Below are positions 56,671-63,380 of a DNA stretch of 63,380 nt, in pieces (the stretch's first letter is position 1; the number at the start of each line of letters is the position of its first letter). The stretch lies in the NCBI GenBank assembly GCA_036987155.1, contig BTXY01000004.1, positions 1 to 63,380 of the forward strand. Direction: 5' to 3'. A program made the position numbers and the translations under genes. The notes below the pieces were generated by a model. That model had not been told where the DNA came from, made no database searches, and was given only the letters and a program-made list of their open reading frames with translations. This DNA comes from Microsyncoccus archaeolyticus (GTDB lineage: Bacteria; Patescibacteriota; Minisyncoccia; Minisyncoccales; Minisyncoccaceae).

Positions 56671-56675
56671 ATTAG

Positions 56676-56691
56676 CGTTTCACGTGAAACA
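56676..56691. promoter_or_regulatory. parS-type palindrome 2
   Basis: CGTTTCACGTGAAACA, with the perfect 14-bp core GTTTCACGTGAAAC at 56677-56690. The surrounding 21 bases are identical to those of copy 3. Confidence 0.8.
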
Positions 56692-56703
56692 TTGGATAGC
56701 TAG

Positions 56704-56719
56704 CGTTTCACGTGAAACA
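56704..56719. promoter_or_regulatory. parS-type palindrome 3
   Basis: CGTTTCACGTGAAACA, with core GTTTCACGTGAAAC at 56705-56718, directly next to the stop codon of the CCA-adding enzyme gene. It is the third copy within 270 bases. Confidence 0.8.
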
Positions 56720-58219
56720 TTAAGTAACCCAGTATTTTTCTTTTGTCATTTTATCTTCTTTTGTTTCTACTTTTTGGATCTCTTTTTTGGCTTTTTTGGC
56801 TAAACCCATTAATTCTTTATCATCTAATGCCCCTAATTCTTTTATTTTATTAATTAAGTATTTTTTTGTATTGTTTTTAGGGTCTTTTAGTACTTGTTCT
56901 AGTAATATATCTAATATTTGGCCTATTTTTTCACAAGGCTTTATTTTAAGGGTTTGTATTATATCGTTGCCATTTACTTTAAGCATTTTAACTGAAATAG
57001 GGTCTTTTGATACTTTTTCAATCATATATTTTAAATGTCTAAGCTTATATGGTTCTGCTTTGGGGCATCCTGATCCAATTCTATCGCACATTCTTAGTTT
57101 AAGTAAATCATTCATGTTATCTATGCCAGCATTTTTTATTAATCTTCTTACAGAAGATTCTCCTACTTCTTCAACATTGTAGTAAAATAAATGATATCTT
57201 ATTAAATTAACTATTTTATCAATATCTTTTTTAGGAAATCTTAGGTTATATAGTGCTTTTTGAGCCATTTTAGCACCAATAATCTCATGATTATAAAAAG
57301 TAGCATTTTGTCCAGATCCTTTTTTAGTGTTTGGTTTGCCTATATCATGTAATAATGCAGCCATTCTTATATGGAAATTATATGATTTTTTAGCAGCATA
57401 ATTCAAGCATTCAAGATTGTGTTTGTATACATCATATACATGGTGTTTGTTTTGTTTAATGCTTACCCCTTGTTCTAATTCTGGTAATATATATTGCAAA
57501 AGCTTTGTTTTTCTTAATGATTCTATTCCTTTTCCTGCATTTTCATGCATGATTATCCTTATCAATTCGTCTCTAACCCTTTCTTTAGCTGATTTTTCTA
57601 ATAAATAAGAGTATTTTATTATTGCTTTTTCAGTGTTTTTTTCAATTTTCCAATTATTTCCTAATGTTGCTTTAAACCTTATGGCTCTCATCATTCTTAA
57701 ATAATCTTCTTTAAAACGTTCTTCTGCATTTCCAACAGTTGTAATTATTTTACTTTCAATGTCTTTTTGCCCATTAAATAAGTCAATAATTTCATAAAAA
57801 TCCTTAGAAATAGGGGAAATAGCAATAGCATTTATAGTAAAATCCCTTCTTTTTAAGTCATCTTTAATGTTTTTTGACCAAATTACCTTATCTGGGTGTC
57901 TTGAATCTGAGTATGTTGATTCTGAGCGATATGTAGTTATTTCAATAATTTCATTTTCTTTCTTGTTTTTAGGAAAAACAACTCCAACAGTACCAAACTC
58001 GTTTTCGTAAAAAGTTTTGATTTTTTGTTTATTAAAAATGCCTTGAATTTGTTCAGGCGTTGCATTAGTAGCAATATCCCAGTCATTTGGTTCTTTTTGC
58101 ATTAATATATCTCTAGTACAGCCACCAACAATATATGCTTCAAGCCCTGATTTTTTAAGGATTTCTATGCATAAATGCACGTGTTTTGGGATATTTAATT
58201 TTAGTTTTTTGTTTTCCAT
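56720..58219 (-). CDS. cca: CCA tRNA nucleotidyltransferase with HD domain
   Basis: Adds or repairs the 3' CCA of tRNAs. The class II nucleotidyltransferase head has EAYIVGGCTRDILM and the metal-binding DWDIAT; RRDFTINAIA and RMMRAIRFKATLG follow. An HD phosphohydrolase domain is present in the C-terminal half (AALLHDIGKPNTK). Length is 499 residues, large for the family because of the HD and tail parts. All four tRNA genes in this window lack an encoded CCA, so this enzyme should be essential. A poly(A) polymerase role cannot be excluded. It is divergent from nusA. Confidence 0.93.
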   Translation of the reverse strand: MENKKLKLNIPKHVHLCIEILKKSGLEAYIVGGCTRDILMQKEPNDWDIATNATPEQIQGIFNKQKIKTFYENEFGTVGVVFPKNKKENEIIEITTYRSESTYSDSRHPDKVIWSKNIKDDLKRRDFTINAIAISPISKDFYEIIDLFNGQKDIESKIITTVGNAEERFKEDYLRMMRAIRFKATLGNNWKIEKNTEKAIIKYSYLLEKSAKERVRDELIRIIMHENAGKGIESLRKTKLLQYILPELEQGVSIKQNKHHVYDVYKHNLECLNYAAKKSYNFHIRMAALLHDIGKPNTKKGSGQNATFYNHEIIGAKMAQKALYNLRFPKKDIDKIVNLIRYHLFYYNVEEVGESSVRRLIKNAGIDNMNDLLKLRMCDRIGSGCPKAEPYKLRHLKYMIEKVSKDPISVKMLKVNGNDIIQTLKIKPCEKIGQILDILLEQVLKDPKNNTKKYLINKIKELGALDDKELMGLAKKAKKEIQKVETKEDKMTKEKYWVT

Positions 58220-58235
58220 TATATATACACAAAGT

Positions 58236-58264
58236 ATTTTATCTTAAAATTCATTACTTGACAA
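58236..58264 (-). promoter_or_regulatory. Promoter of cca
   Basis: TTGTCA (58259-58264), 17-base spacer, TAAAAT (58236-58241) on the minus strand, 16 bases before the ATG at 58219. Its -35 overlaps the -35 of the divergent nusA promoter. Confidence 0.6.
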
Positions 58265-58286
58265 TGGGCTTGTTTTCTAATAGAAT
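58258..58286 (+). promoter_or_regulatory. Promoter of nusA-tig-clpP
   Basis: Perfect TTGACA (58258-58263), 17-base spacer, TAGAAT (58281-58286). The predicted start is near 58293, giving a leader of about 70 bases that carries a terminator-like hairpin. Confidence 0.8.
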
Positions 58287-58300
58287 AAAAACACAAAGAA

Positions 58301-58338
58301 ATGAATGAATTATTGTCGGATTGAATGCCGACTTTTTT
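58301..58338 (+). promoter_or_regulatory. Leader ORF and attenuator-like hairpin before nusA
   Basis: GTCGG (58315-58319) pairs with CCGAC (58328-58332), followed by six T: a small intrinsic terminator. A 7-codon ORF, MNELLSD (58301-58324), overlaps the first arm and stops in the loop, so a ribosome there would block the hairpin. Read-through would then supply nusA. Confidence 0.5.
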
Positions 58339-58361
58339 AATAAAAATAAAGGAAAAAACAT

Positions 58362-59570
58362 ATGGACATGCAAAATTTTTTATCAGCCATAAGCCAATTA
58401 GCAGAAGAAAAAGGACTGCAGCAAGAAAAGGTTTTTGAAACAGTAGAACATGCTTTAGCCTCTGCATACAAAAAGGAATATGGTAAAAAAGGACAAATAA
58501 TCAAAGCAAAAATTAACCCTAAAACAGGGGAAGTTGATTTTTGGAGAGAGAAAATAGTGGTTGATGATTCAATGGTATATATTTCAGAAAACACAGAAGA
58601 AGTAGAAGAAATAAAGAAATCTTATATCCCAAAAGAAGAAGAATTAAATAATACAGAAGAATTAGAAGAAGGGGAAGGCAAAAGAATAAAATATAATCCA
58701 GAAAGGCATGTTTTAATTGAAGAAATAGAAGATTCAAAGCTTAAACCAGGAGAAGAAATGATTATTAAATTAGAGAAAAAGCAGGATTTTGGTAGAATTG
58801 CAGCTCAAACAGCAAAACAAGTTGTACTTCAAAAAATAAGGGAAGCTGAAAAAGAAAACATTTTAGAAGAATACAAGTCAAAAGAAGGAGAAATTGTATC
58901 AGGAATTGTTCAAAGAATTGAAGGAAATAATGTATATTTTGATATTGGTAAAAGTCTAGGCATACTTCCTAAAGAAGAACAAATACGAGGTGAATTCTAC
59001 AAAGAAGGACAAAGACTTAAGCTATATGTTCTAAAGGTTGATACTACTCCCAAAGGACCAATTATTATTCTTTCTAGGGCTTACCCTAAGTTAATTTCTA
59101 AATTATTTGAATTAGAAGTTCCTGAAATCGGTTCAAATCAAGTAGAAATCAAGTCAATTGCTAGAGAACCAGGTTCTAGAACAAAAATATCTGTTGATTC
59201 TTTAGCAGAAGGAGTTGATCCAATTGGTGCAATGGTAGGACAGCGTGGAGTAAGAGTAGCAGCAGTAATATCTGAATTAGGAGGAGAAAAGATTGATGTT
59301 ATTGAATATTCTGATGATCCAGTTAAGTATATTACTAATGCTTTGTCTCCAGCTAAAGTAATTGATGTGAAAATAATGCCTAAAAACACAGGATTAGTGA
59401 TTGTTCCTCACGATCAATTGTCTTTAGCTATAGGAAAAGAAGGGCAAAATGTAAGATTATCATCTAAATTAACAGGCTGGAAAATAGATGTTAAAAGCGA
59501 TGAGCAATTAAAGAACGAAGAAGAAGAACTAGATATTGATGATGAAGACGACGAAGAAAATAAAGAGTAA
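58362..59570 (+). CDS. nusA: Transcription elongation/termination factor NusA
   Basis: Binds RNA polymerase and RNA, affecting pausing and termination. Domains in order: N-terminal polymerase-binding part (to about residue 150), S1 (GEIVSGIVQRIEGNNVYFDIG), KH1 (ISVDSLAEGVDPIGAMVGQRGVR) and KH2 (DQLSLAIGKEGQNVRLSSKLTGWKI), then a short acidic tail. Length is 402 residues, the form without the C-terminal repeats of E. coli. The start ATG has a good ribosome site (AAAGGA, 8 bases upstream). A terminator-like hairpin in the leader suggests self-regulation. tig follows after 7 bases. Confidence 0.96.
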   Translation: MDMQNFLSAISQLAEEKGLQQEKVFETVEHALASAYKKEYGKKGQIIKAKINPKTGEVDFWREKIVVDDSMVYISENTEEVEEIKKSYIPKEEELNNTEELEEGEGKRIKYNPERHVLIEEIEDSKLKPGEEMIIKLEKKQDFGRIAAQTAKQVVLQKIREAEKENILEEYKSKEGEIVSGIVQRIEGNNVYFDIGKSLGILPKEEQIRGEFYKEGQRLKLYVLKVDTTPKGPIIILSRAYPKLISKLFELEVPEIGSNQVEIKSIAREPGSRTKISVDSLAEGVDPIGAMVGQRGVRVAAVISELGGEKIDVIEYSDDPVKYITNALSPAKVIDVKIMPKNTGLVIVPHDQLSLAIGKEGQNVRLSSKLTGWKIDVKSDEQLKNEEEELDIDDEDDEENKE

Positions 59571-59577
59571 TATTAAT

Positions 59578-60741
59578 ATGAAAGTTGAAATAAAGGATAC
59601 TTCTTTAACAAAAAAGAAAATACAAATAGAAATAAGTGCTGATGAATTCAATGTTTTTTACGATAAAGCTTTTAAAGAAGTAATAAAAGAACTAGAAATA
59701 CCAGGATTTAGAAAGGGAATGGTTCCCGAAGCATTAGCTAGAGAAAAAATTAATGAAAACAATGTTTTAGGCTATGCAGCTGATATAGCAATTAGGGAAA
59801 ATTGGGAAAAATTCCTTAAAGAAACTGATTTAGAGATTGTTTCTCAACCAAGTATTGAAGTAATAAAGATAGCTAAAAACAATGAATTTATATTTTCAGC
59901 AGAAGTTGAGTTTTTAAGCGAAGTAAAGCTGCCTGACTATATTGCAATTGCTAAAACAATTAAAAAACAAGAAGCAGAAGTTACTGAAAAAGATATTAGC
60001 GATGCATTAAAATGGCTTCAGCAATCTAGAGCCAAGCTTTCAGAAAAAGAGGGGCCAGTAGAAATAGGGGACTATATTGAAATTACAATAATAAATAGCA
60101 ATTTAAAGGATGCTTTTATTGTTGGACAAGGAGAGCCTTTTATTAATATGAATATTAATGAAGAAAAAAAGGTTAATGATAGTAATATAAGGATAGATGC
60201 AATAAAAAAAGTAGAATTACCTGAAATAAATGATGATTTAGCCAAAGCATTAGGTAATTTTGATAATTTAGAAGCTTTGAAAAAGAACATTGAAGAGGGT
60301 ATTAAGCAAGAAAAAGAGATTGCTATTAAACAAAAGCAAAGAGCAGAAGTATTGGAAAAGATTGCTAGCAAAACAAAGCTTGAAATACCAGATTGTTTAA
60401 TTGAAAGAGAAGCATCAGGACTAATAAACAACCTTCAAAACAGAGTAAAGAATGAATTAAACATTAGTTTTGAAGAATATTTAGCTCAAACAAAGAAAAC
60501 AGAAGAGGATGTTAAGCAGGAATTTAGGAAAATAGGGTCTGATAGAGTAAGAAACTTCTTGATAATAAGGCAAATTATTAAAAATGAGGATATTAAGCTT
60601 GAAGAAAAAGAAATAGAGCAAAGAATGAACGAAATATTAGCTAATTATCCTGATAAAGATAAAATTGACTCAGAAAGAATTAGGCTATATATTGAAGATG
60701 AGCTTAAAAATGAAAAAGTATTTGAATTATTAGGCTTTTAA
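59578..60741 (+). CDS. tig: Trigger factor with reduced PPIase domain
   Basis: Ribosome-associated chaperone. The ribosome-binding signature is kept (GFRKGMVP, about residues 44-51), as is the helical C-terminal substrate cradle. The FKBP-type PPIase domain in the middle is cut to about 60 residues (EIGDYIEITIINSNLKDAFIVG and what follows) and lacks most of its core, so prolyl isomerase activity is unlikely. I start at the ATG at 59578; the frame is open further up but overlaps nusA. Length is 387 residues against about 430. It is in an operon with nusA and clpP. Confidence 0.93.
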   Translation: MKVEIKDTSLTKKKIQIEISADEFNVFYDKAFKEVIKELEIPGFRKGMVPEALAREKINENNVLGYAADIAIRENWEKFLKETDLEIVSQPSIEVIKIAKNNEFIFSAEVEFLSEVKLPDYIAIAKTIKKQEAEVTEKDISDALKWLQQSRAKLSEKEGPVEIGDYIEITIINSNLKDAFIVGQGEPFINMNINEEKKVNDSNIRIDAIKKVELPEINDDLAKALGNFDNLEALKKNIEEGIKQEKEIAIKQKQRAEVLEKIASKTKLEIPDCLIEREASGLINNLQNRVKNELNISFEEYLAQTKKTEEDVKQEFRKIGSDRVRNFLIIRQIIKNEDIKLEEKEIEQRMNEILANYPDKDKIDSERIRLYIEDELKNEKVFELLGF

Positions 60742-60759
60742 TAAATAAAAATTACTAAT

Positions 60760-61332
60760 ATGAACTTAATTCCAACAGTTATTGAAAGAACACAACATGG
60801 AGAAAGAGCTTATGATATATATTCCATGCTTTTAAAAGAGAGAATTATCTTTTTAGCTGGTGTTTTTGATGATGCAATGGCTAATTCAATAGTAGCTCAG
60901 CTATTATTTTTAGCTTCAAAAGACAGCGAAAAGGATATAAAGCTATATATTAACAGTCCTGGAGGCTCGGTTACAGCTGGTTTAGCTATTTATGATACTA
61001 TGCAGTACATAAAACCAGATGTTTCTACTATTTCTATTGGTTTATCAGCCTCAATGGGTGCTTTAATACTGGCAGCAGGTGCAAAAGGAAAGAGATATGC
61101 CTTGCCAAACTCAGAAATTTTGCTTCATCAAGTAGCTGGAGGGGCAAGAGGCCAGGCAACTGAGATAGAAATTACAGCAAAACAGATCTTAAAGATCAAA
61201 GAAAGCATAAATAAAATTTTAGCAAAGCATACTGGACAGCCTTTAACGAAAATTTCCAAAGATACTGATAGAGATTTTTATCTCTCAGCTCTCGAAGCAA
61301 AAGAATATGGAATCATTGACAAGGTTTTTTAG
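60760..61332 (+). CDS. clpP: ATP-dependent Clp protease proteolytic subunit
   Basis: Serine protease that forms the 14-subunit Clp chamber. The catalytic triad is S98 (GLSASMGA), H123 (ILLHQVAGG) and an Asp in the DTDRD segment. YINSPGGSVTAG is the oxyanion region. Length is 190 residues, normal. It follows tig by 18 bases; the common partner gene clpX is not in the window. A strong terminator ends the operon. Confidence 0.97.
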   Translation: MNLIPTVIERTQHGERAYDIYSMLLKERIIFLAGVFDDAMANSIVAQLLFLASKDSEKDIKLYINSPGGSVTAGLAIYDTMQYIKPDVSTISIGLSASMGALILAAGAKGKRYALPNSEILLHQVAGGARGQATEIEITAKQILKIKESINKILAKHTGQPLTKISKDTDRDFYLSALEAKEYGIIDKVF

Positions 61333-61360
61333 AAAAACAGGATCAAAATCCTGTTTTTTT
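61333..61360 (+). terminator. Terminator after clpP
   Basis: AAAAACAGGAT pairs with ATCCTGTTTTT (11 bp, 4-base loop), ending in a T run. The next promoter starts a few bases later. Confidence 0.92.
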
Positions 61361-61361
61361 C

Positions 61362-61391
61362 TTGACAGTTAATTAATCTCTAGAGTATAAT
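61362..61391 (+). promoter_or_regulatory. Promoter of the 61425 small ORF and surface protein
   Basis: Perfect TTGACA (61362-61367), 18-base spacer, perfect TATAAT (61386-61391). It directly follows the clpP terminator. The leader to the small ORF is about 27 bases. Confidence 0.8.
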
Positions 61392-61424
61392 GAAATAAAG
61401 TTAATCATAAAAGGTGAGGTGTTT

Positions 61425-61538
61425 ATGAAAAAACTTTATTTTTACGGAAATTTTTCCGATTATTTAACTGATAATTTTTTAATTAATAAAAAATGTTCTT
61501 TAGCATACGCTAAGGATTTTTTAATACAAAAAATATAA
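61425..61538 (+). CDS. Small ORF, 37 residues, with strong ribosome site
   Basis: The ATG follows AAGGTGAGG, one of the best Shine-Dalgarno sites in the window, 5-8 bases upstream. The product, MKKLYFYGNFSDYLTDNFL and on to a basic end, is small, aromatic and without a known family. Two hairpins lie inside the ORF: CGGAAA/TTTCCG (61445-61458) and CTTTAGC/GCTAAGG (61498-61515) followed by six T, the latter terminator-like. It could be a real small protein, a leader peptide that controls the surface protein gene 13 bases downstream, or a non-coding RNA. Confidence 0.55.
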   Translation: MKKLYFYGNFSDYLTDNFLINKKCSLAYAKDFLIQKI

Positions 61539-61550
61539 TAAAAAATAAAT

Positions 61551-63380
61551 ATGGAAAATAAAATTTTCAAAAAAATATTTTTTCTTTCAATATTAATAAT
61601 GGTTTTTACTAGCGGAAATGTTTTTGCTGCAACCTGTGGAACAGCAAATAATGGAGCATTTTCAATAGCACCAACAACAAATCTTTGTGATACGGGAACA
61701 GTAGTTGGTTTTGTTGGAACTGGTGCGTCTGAATTTACTACGTATCCTACTAATTGGCCATGGGATTGGCGTTGCTATGATTGGTATTATAGAACTAGTT
61801 TGGCAAACTGGGTAGATGTTGCTGTTTCTTCTGATGGAAGATATCAAACAGCAGTTGCATATGGCGCATCTTCTACAAGCACGCCGATAAGAGTTTCTAA
61901 TGACTATGGTATAACTTGGACTGAAAAAGTTTCTGGATATTTTTGGAGTATGGCAATGTCCTCAACAGGACAATATCAAACAACGTCCTCTTTAGATAAT
62001 AAAATATATGTTTCTAATGATTATGGTGCGACATGGACAATAAATTATGCTGGTGTTATATTATGGGCCATAGAAGTTTCTCCTACTGGTCAATATCAAA
62101 CAGGAATTGATAGTAAGGGACAGATTTATGTTTCAAATAATTACGGTGTTACATGGATATCAAAAGGAGTAGAAATACATACATGGGATCCAATGGAAAC
62201 ATATGAAAATGTTTTTAGTATAAAAATGTCTTCTGATGGAAGATATCAAACAGCTGCAATTTCAATACAAGGGGTATATGATAGTATTCCAGAGTTCGCT
62301 AGAGTTTATGTTTCTAATGACTATGGTTCAACATGGATAGCAAAAAACAGTCTTCAAATAGATTGGCTTTCAGTGGATATGTCTTCAACAGGACAATATC
62401 AAACAATAGTTCCTAATAATAATGCAATTTATGTTTCAACTGATTATGGTGCATCGTGGTCATATAAAGATACTACAAGAGGGTGGCAAGATGTAGCCCT
62501 GTCTTCAACAGGACAATATCAGGTTGCTACAGTTTGGGGTGGAAATATTTATACTTCAAGTAATTATGGTTCAACATGGACAGCAAAAGATTCTGTTAGA
62601 AATTGGTATAAAGTAGATGCATCTTCAACAGGACAATATCAAATAGCAGGCGTTTATTTAGGTGGACTATATTATTCTAATGACTATGGTTCAACATGGA
62701 CAGCAATTAATTATCCTGCTTCTGGTTCTAGTCCAGCAAACAGATTTAGGGGGGTAGCAATTTCTTCAACAGGACAATATCAAATAGCAGCAGAGTATGG
62801 CGGATCAATTTATACTAACTCAGGAAATTATGGTGGAACAGCTTCTTCTAGTTGTTATGCTTACAAAACAGCTTGTGGTTCTTCAAATGGAGGAAGTTTT
62901 TCTTCTGCTCCAGCAAGCAATTTGTGTTTAAAGGGATTAGCATCTTCTGTAACAACCAACCCAACAACATACACGTGGACATGTACAGGAAATGATTCTA
63001 TAGCGGTTAATTGTTCTGCAAATAAAGTTGTTAACGGCTCTTGTGGAACAGCAGCCAGAACATTTGCTTCAACTGATACAAGTTATGGTTCATATACTTT
63101 CTGTGCAACTGGAACAGCTTCTCCATTAACCCCTGCATTTCCAGCAGCAGGATCTTCAACAACATGGCAATGTTTAGGTTCTGGAGGAGGATCAACAGTA
63201 AGTTGTACTGCAACAAGATCTTCAGCAGTTGTTAACGGCTCTTGTGGAACAGCAAATCTTCATGGATATCAATCAACATCAGAAATTGACACAGCTACTG
63301 AAAAATGTGCATCAGGAATATTTACTTCATTTACTGACGCAGGTTCTTCTTGGACCTGGGCTTGTAATGGAGATGGTGGA
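61551..63380 (+). CDS. Large exported repeat protein with Asp-box-like repeats (continues beyond the window)
   Basis: An open frame of 610 codons from ATG 61551 to the window edge, without a stop. A signal peptide (about residues 1-27, ending NVFA) precedes an N-terminal CGTANNGAFS segment, then about eight repeats of roughly 35-45 residues of the form SSTGQYQT...IYVSNDYGSTW, where S-x-D-x-G-x-T-W is the Asp-box (BNR) signature of beta-propellers. From about residue 440 come cysteine-containing repeats (NGSCGTA, WTCTGN). No catalytic residues are seen. It is probably a surface-exposed binding or adhesion protein. Repeats are also near-identical in DNA. Confidence 0.85.
   Translation, partial: MENKIFKKIFFLSILIMVFTSGNVFAATCGTANNGAFSIAPTTNLCDTGTVVGFVGTGASEFTTYPTNWPWDWRCYDWYYRTSLANWVDVAVSSDGRYQTAVAYGASSTSTPIRVSNDYGITWTEKVSGYFWSMAMSSTGQYQTTSSLDNKIYVSNDYGATWTINYAGVILWAIEVSPTGQYQTGIDSKGQIYVSNNYGVTWISKGVEIHTWDPMETYENVFSIKMSSDGRYQTAAISIQGVYDSIPEFARVYVSNDYGSTWIAKNSLQIDWLSVDMSSTGQYQTIVPNNNAIYVSTDYGASWSYKDTTRGWQDVALSSTGQYQVATVWGGNIYTSSNYGSTWTAKDSVRNWYKVDASSTGQYQIAGVYLGGLYYSNDYGSTWTAINYPASGSSPANRFRGVAISSTGQYQIAAEYGGSIYTNSGNYGGTASSSCYAYKTACGSSNGGSFSSAPASNLCLKGLASSVTTNPTTYTWTCTGNDSIAVNCSANKVVNGSCGTAARTFASTDTSYGSYTFCATGTASPLTPAFPAAGSSTTWQCLGSGGGSTVSCTATRSSAVVNGSCGTANLHGYQSTSEIDTATEKCASGIFTSFTDAGSSWTWACNGDGG

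Noticed and set aside
62381..62780. CRISPR-like spaced repeats
   Set aside because: The repeats are in frame, differ in spacing and belong to a continuous coding sequence of protein repeats.

Overview
The window is AT-rich chromosomal DNA that looks like a Patescibacteria (Candidate Phyla Radiation) genome, most likely Parcubacteria. The reasons are compact, often shortened housekeeping genes, a stand-alone 5'-3' exonuclease in place of full DNA polymerase I, a trigger factor with an eroded PPIase domain, T4SS-type pilins of the kind common in that group, a KH-R3H Jag protein without its N-terminal domain, and tRNA genes without encoded CCA. TGA is used as a stop (for example at 6363), so the standard bacterial code applies. 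No rRNA gene, CRISPR array, IS element or prophage was seen. The lineage is inference from gene content.

Layout. 1-79: start of a type IV (pseudo)pilin gene whose promoter spacer contains a G8 run. 282-6286: a complete F-type ATP synthase operon on the minus strand. 6363-13817: minus-strand housekeeping genes (two hypotheticals, a MurE-like ligase, ruvA, holA, mutM, a two-component pair, a Pol I-type exonuclease, tsaE), with rpsT opposite. 13900-18054: a degenerate DHH protein, the PilB/GspE ATPase, a 6S-like RNA on the minus strand, ruvB and a lamin-tail surface protein. 18086-22429: yebC, ruvC, tyrS and a class A PBP. 22430-28553: the replication-origin region, with a prepilin-FGE fusion, dnaN, oriC, dnaA, a small gene under a palindromic operator, then rpmH-rnpA-yidC-jag.

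28550-43348: a type IV secretion-like locus. It has a VirB4 ATPase with a separate N-terminal-like protein, PrgI/VirB3, VirB6, small accessory proteins, an SPFH membrane protein, and four tandem VirB2-like proteins with large exported C-terminal domains. Three of those domains carry beta/gamma-crystallin-like motifs, and the 1087-residue one carries an EF-hand loop and many cysteines. No coupling protein, relaxase or VirB11 is visible here. 43328-49180: rsmA, a LysM/M23 protein, a DksA-like protein, a coiled-coil protein, pnp, rpsO and tRNA-Lys.

49182-56429: a minus-strand lipid-acquisition block. It encodes a fatty acid kinase FakA fused to a degenerate FakB, two intact-looking FakB (DegV) proteins, three PlsY acyltransferases, a CarS-like CDP-lipid synthase and an MscS-like protein. 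This fits uptake of outside fatty acids, through acyl-phosphate, into phospholipid. 56430-56719: three parS-type palindromes around tRNA-Pro and tRNA-Ala. 56720-61332: CCA-adding enzyme, then nusA, tig and clpP on the plus strand. 61425-63380: a 37-codon ORF and the start of a large exported protein with Asp-box-like repeats.

Regulation. Many promoters fit a TTGACA/TATAAT consensus. Several place the -10 box 6-8 bases before the start codon, which predicts leaderless mRNAs (rpsT, ruvA, tsaE, yebC, tyrS, the PBP gene, the response regulator). Other genes have clear Shine-Dalgarno sites (nusA, the 61425 ORF). All functions are read from sequence pattern alone, without database searches.
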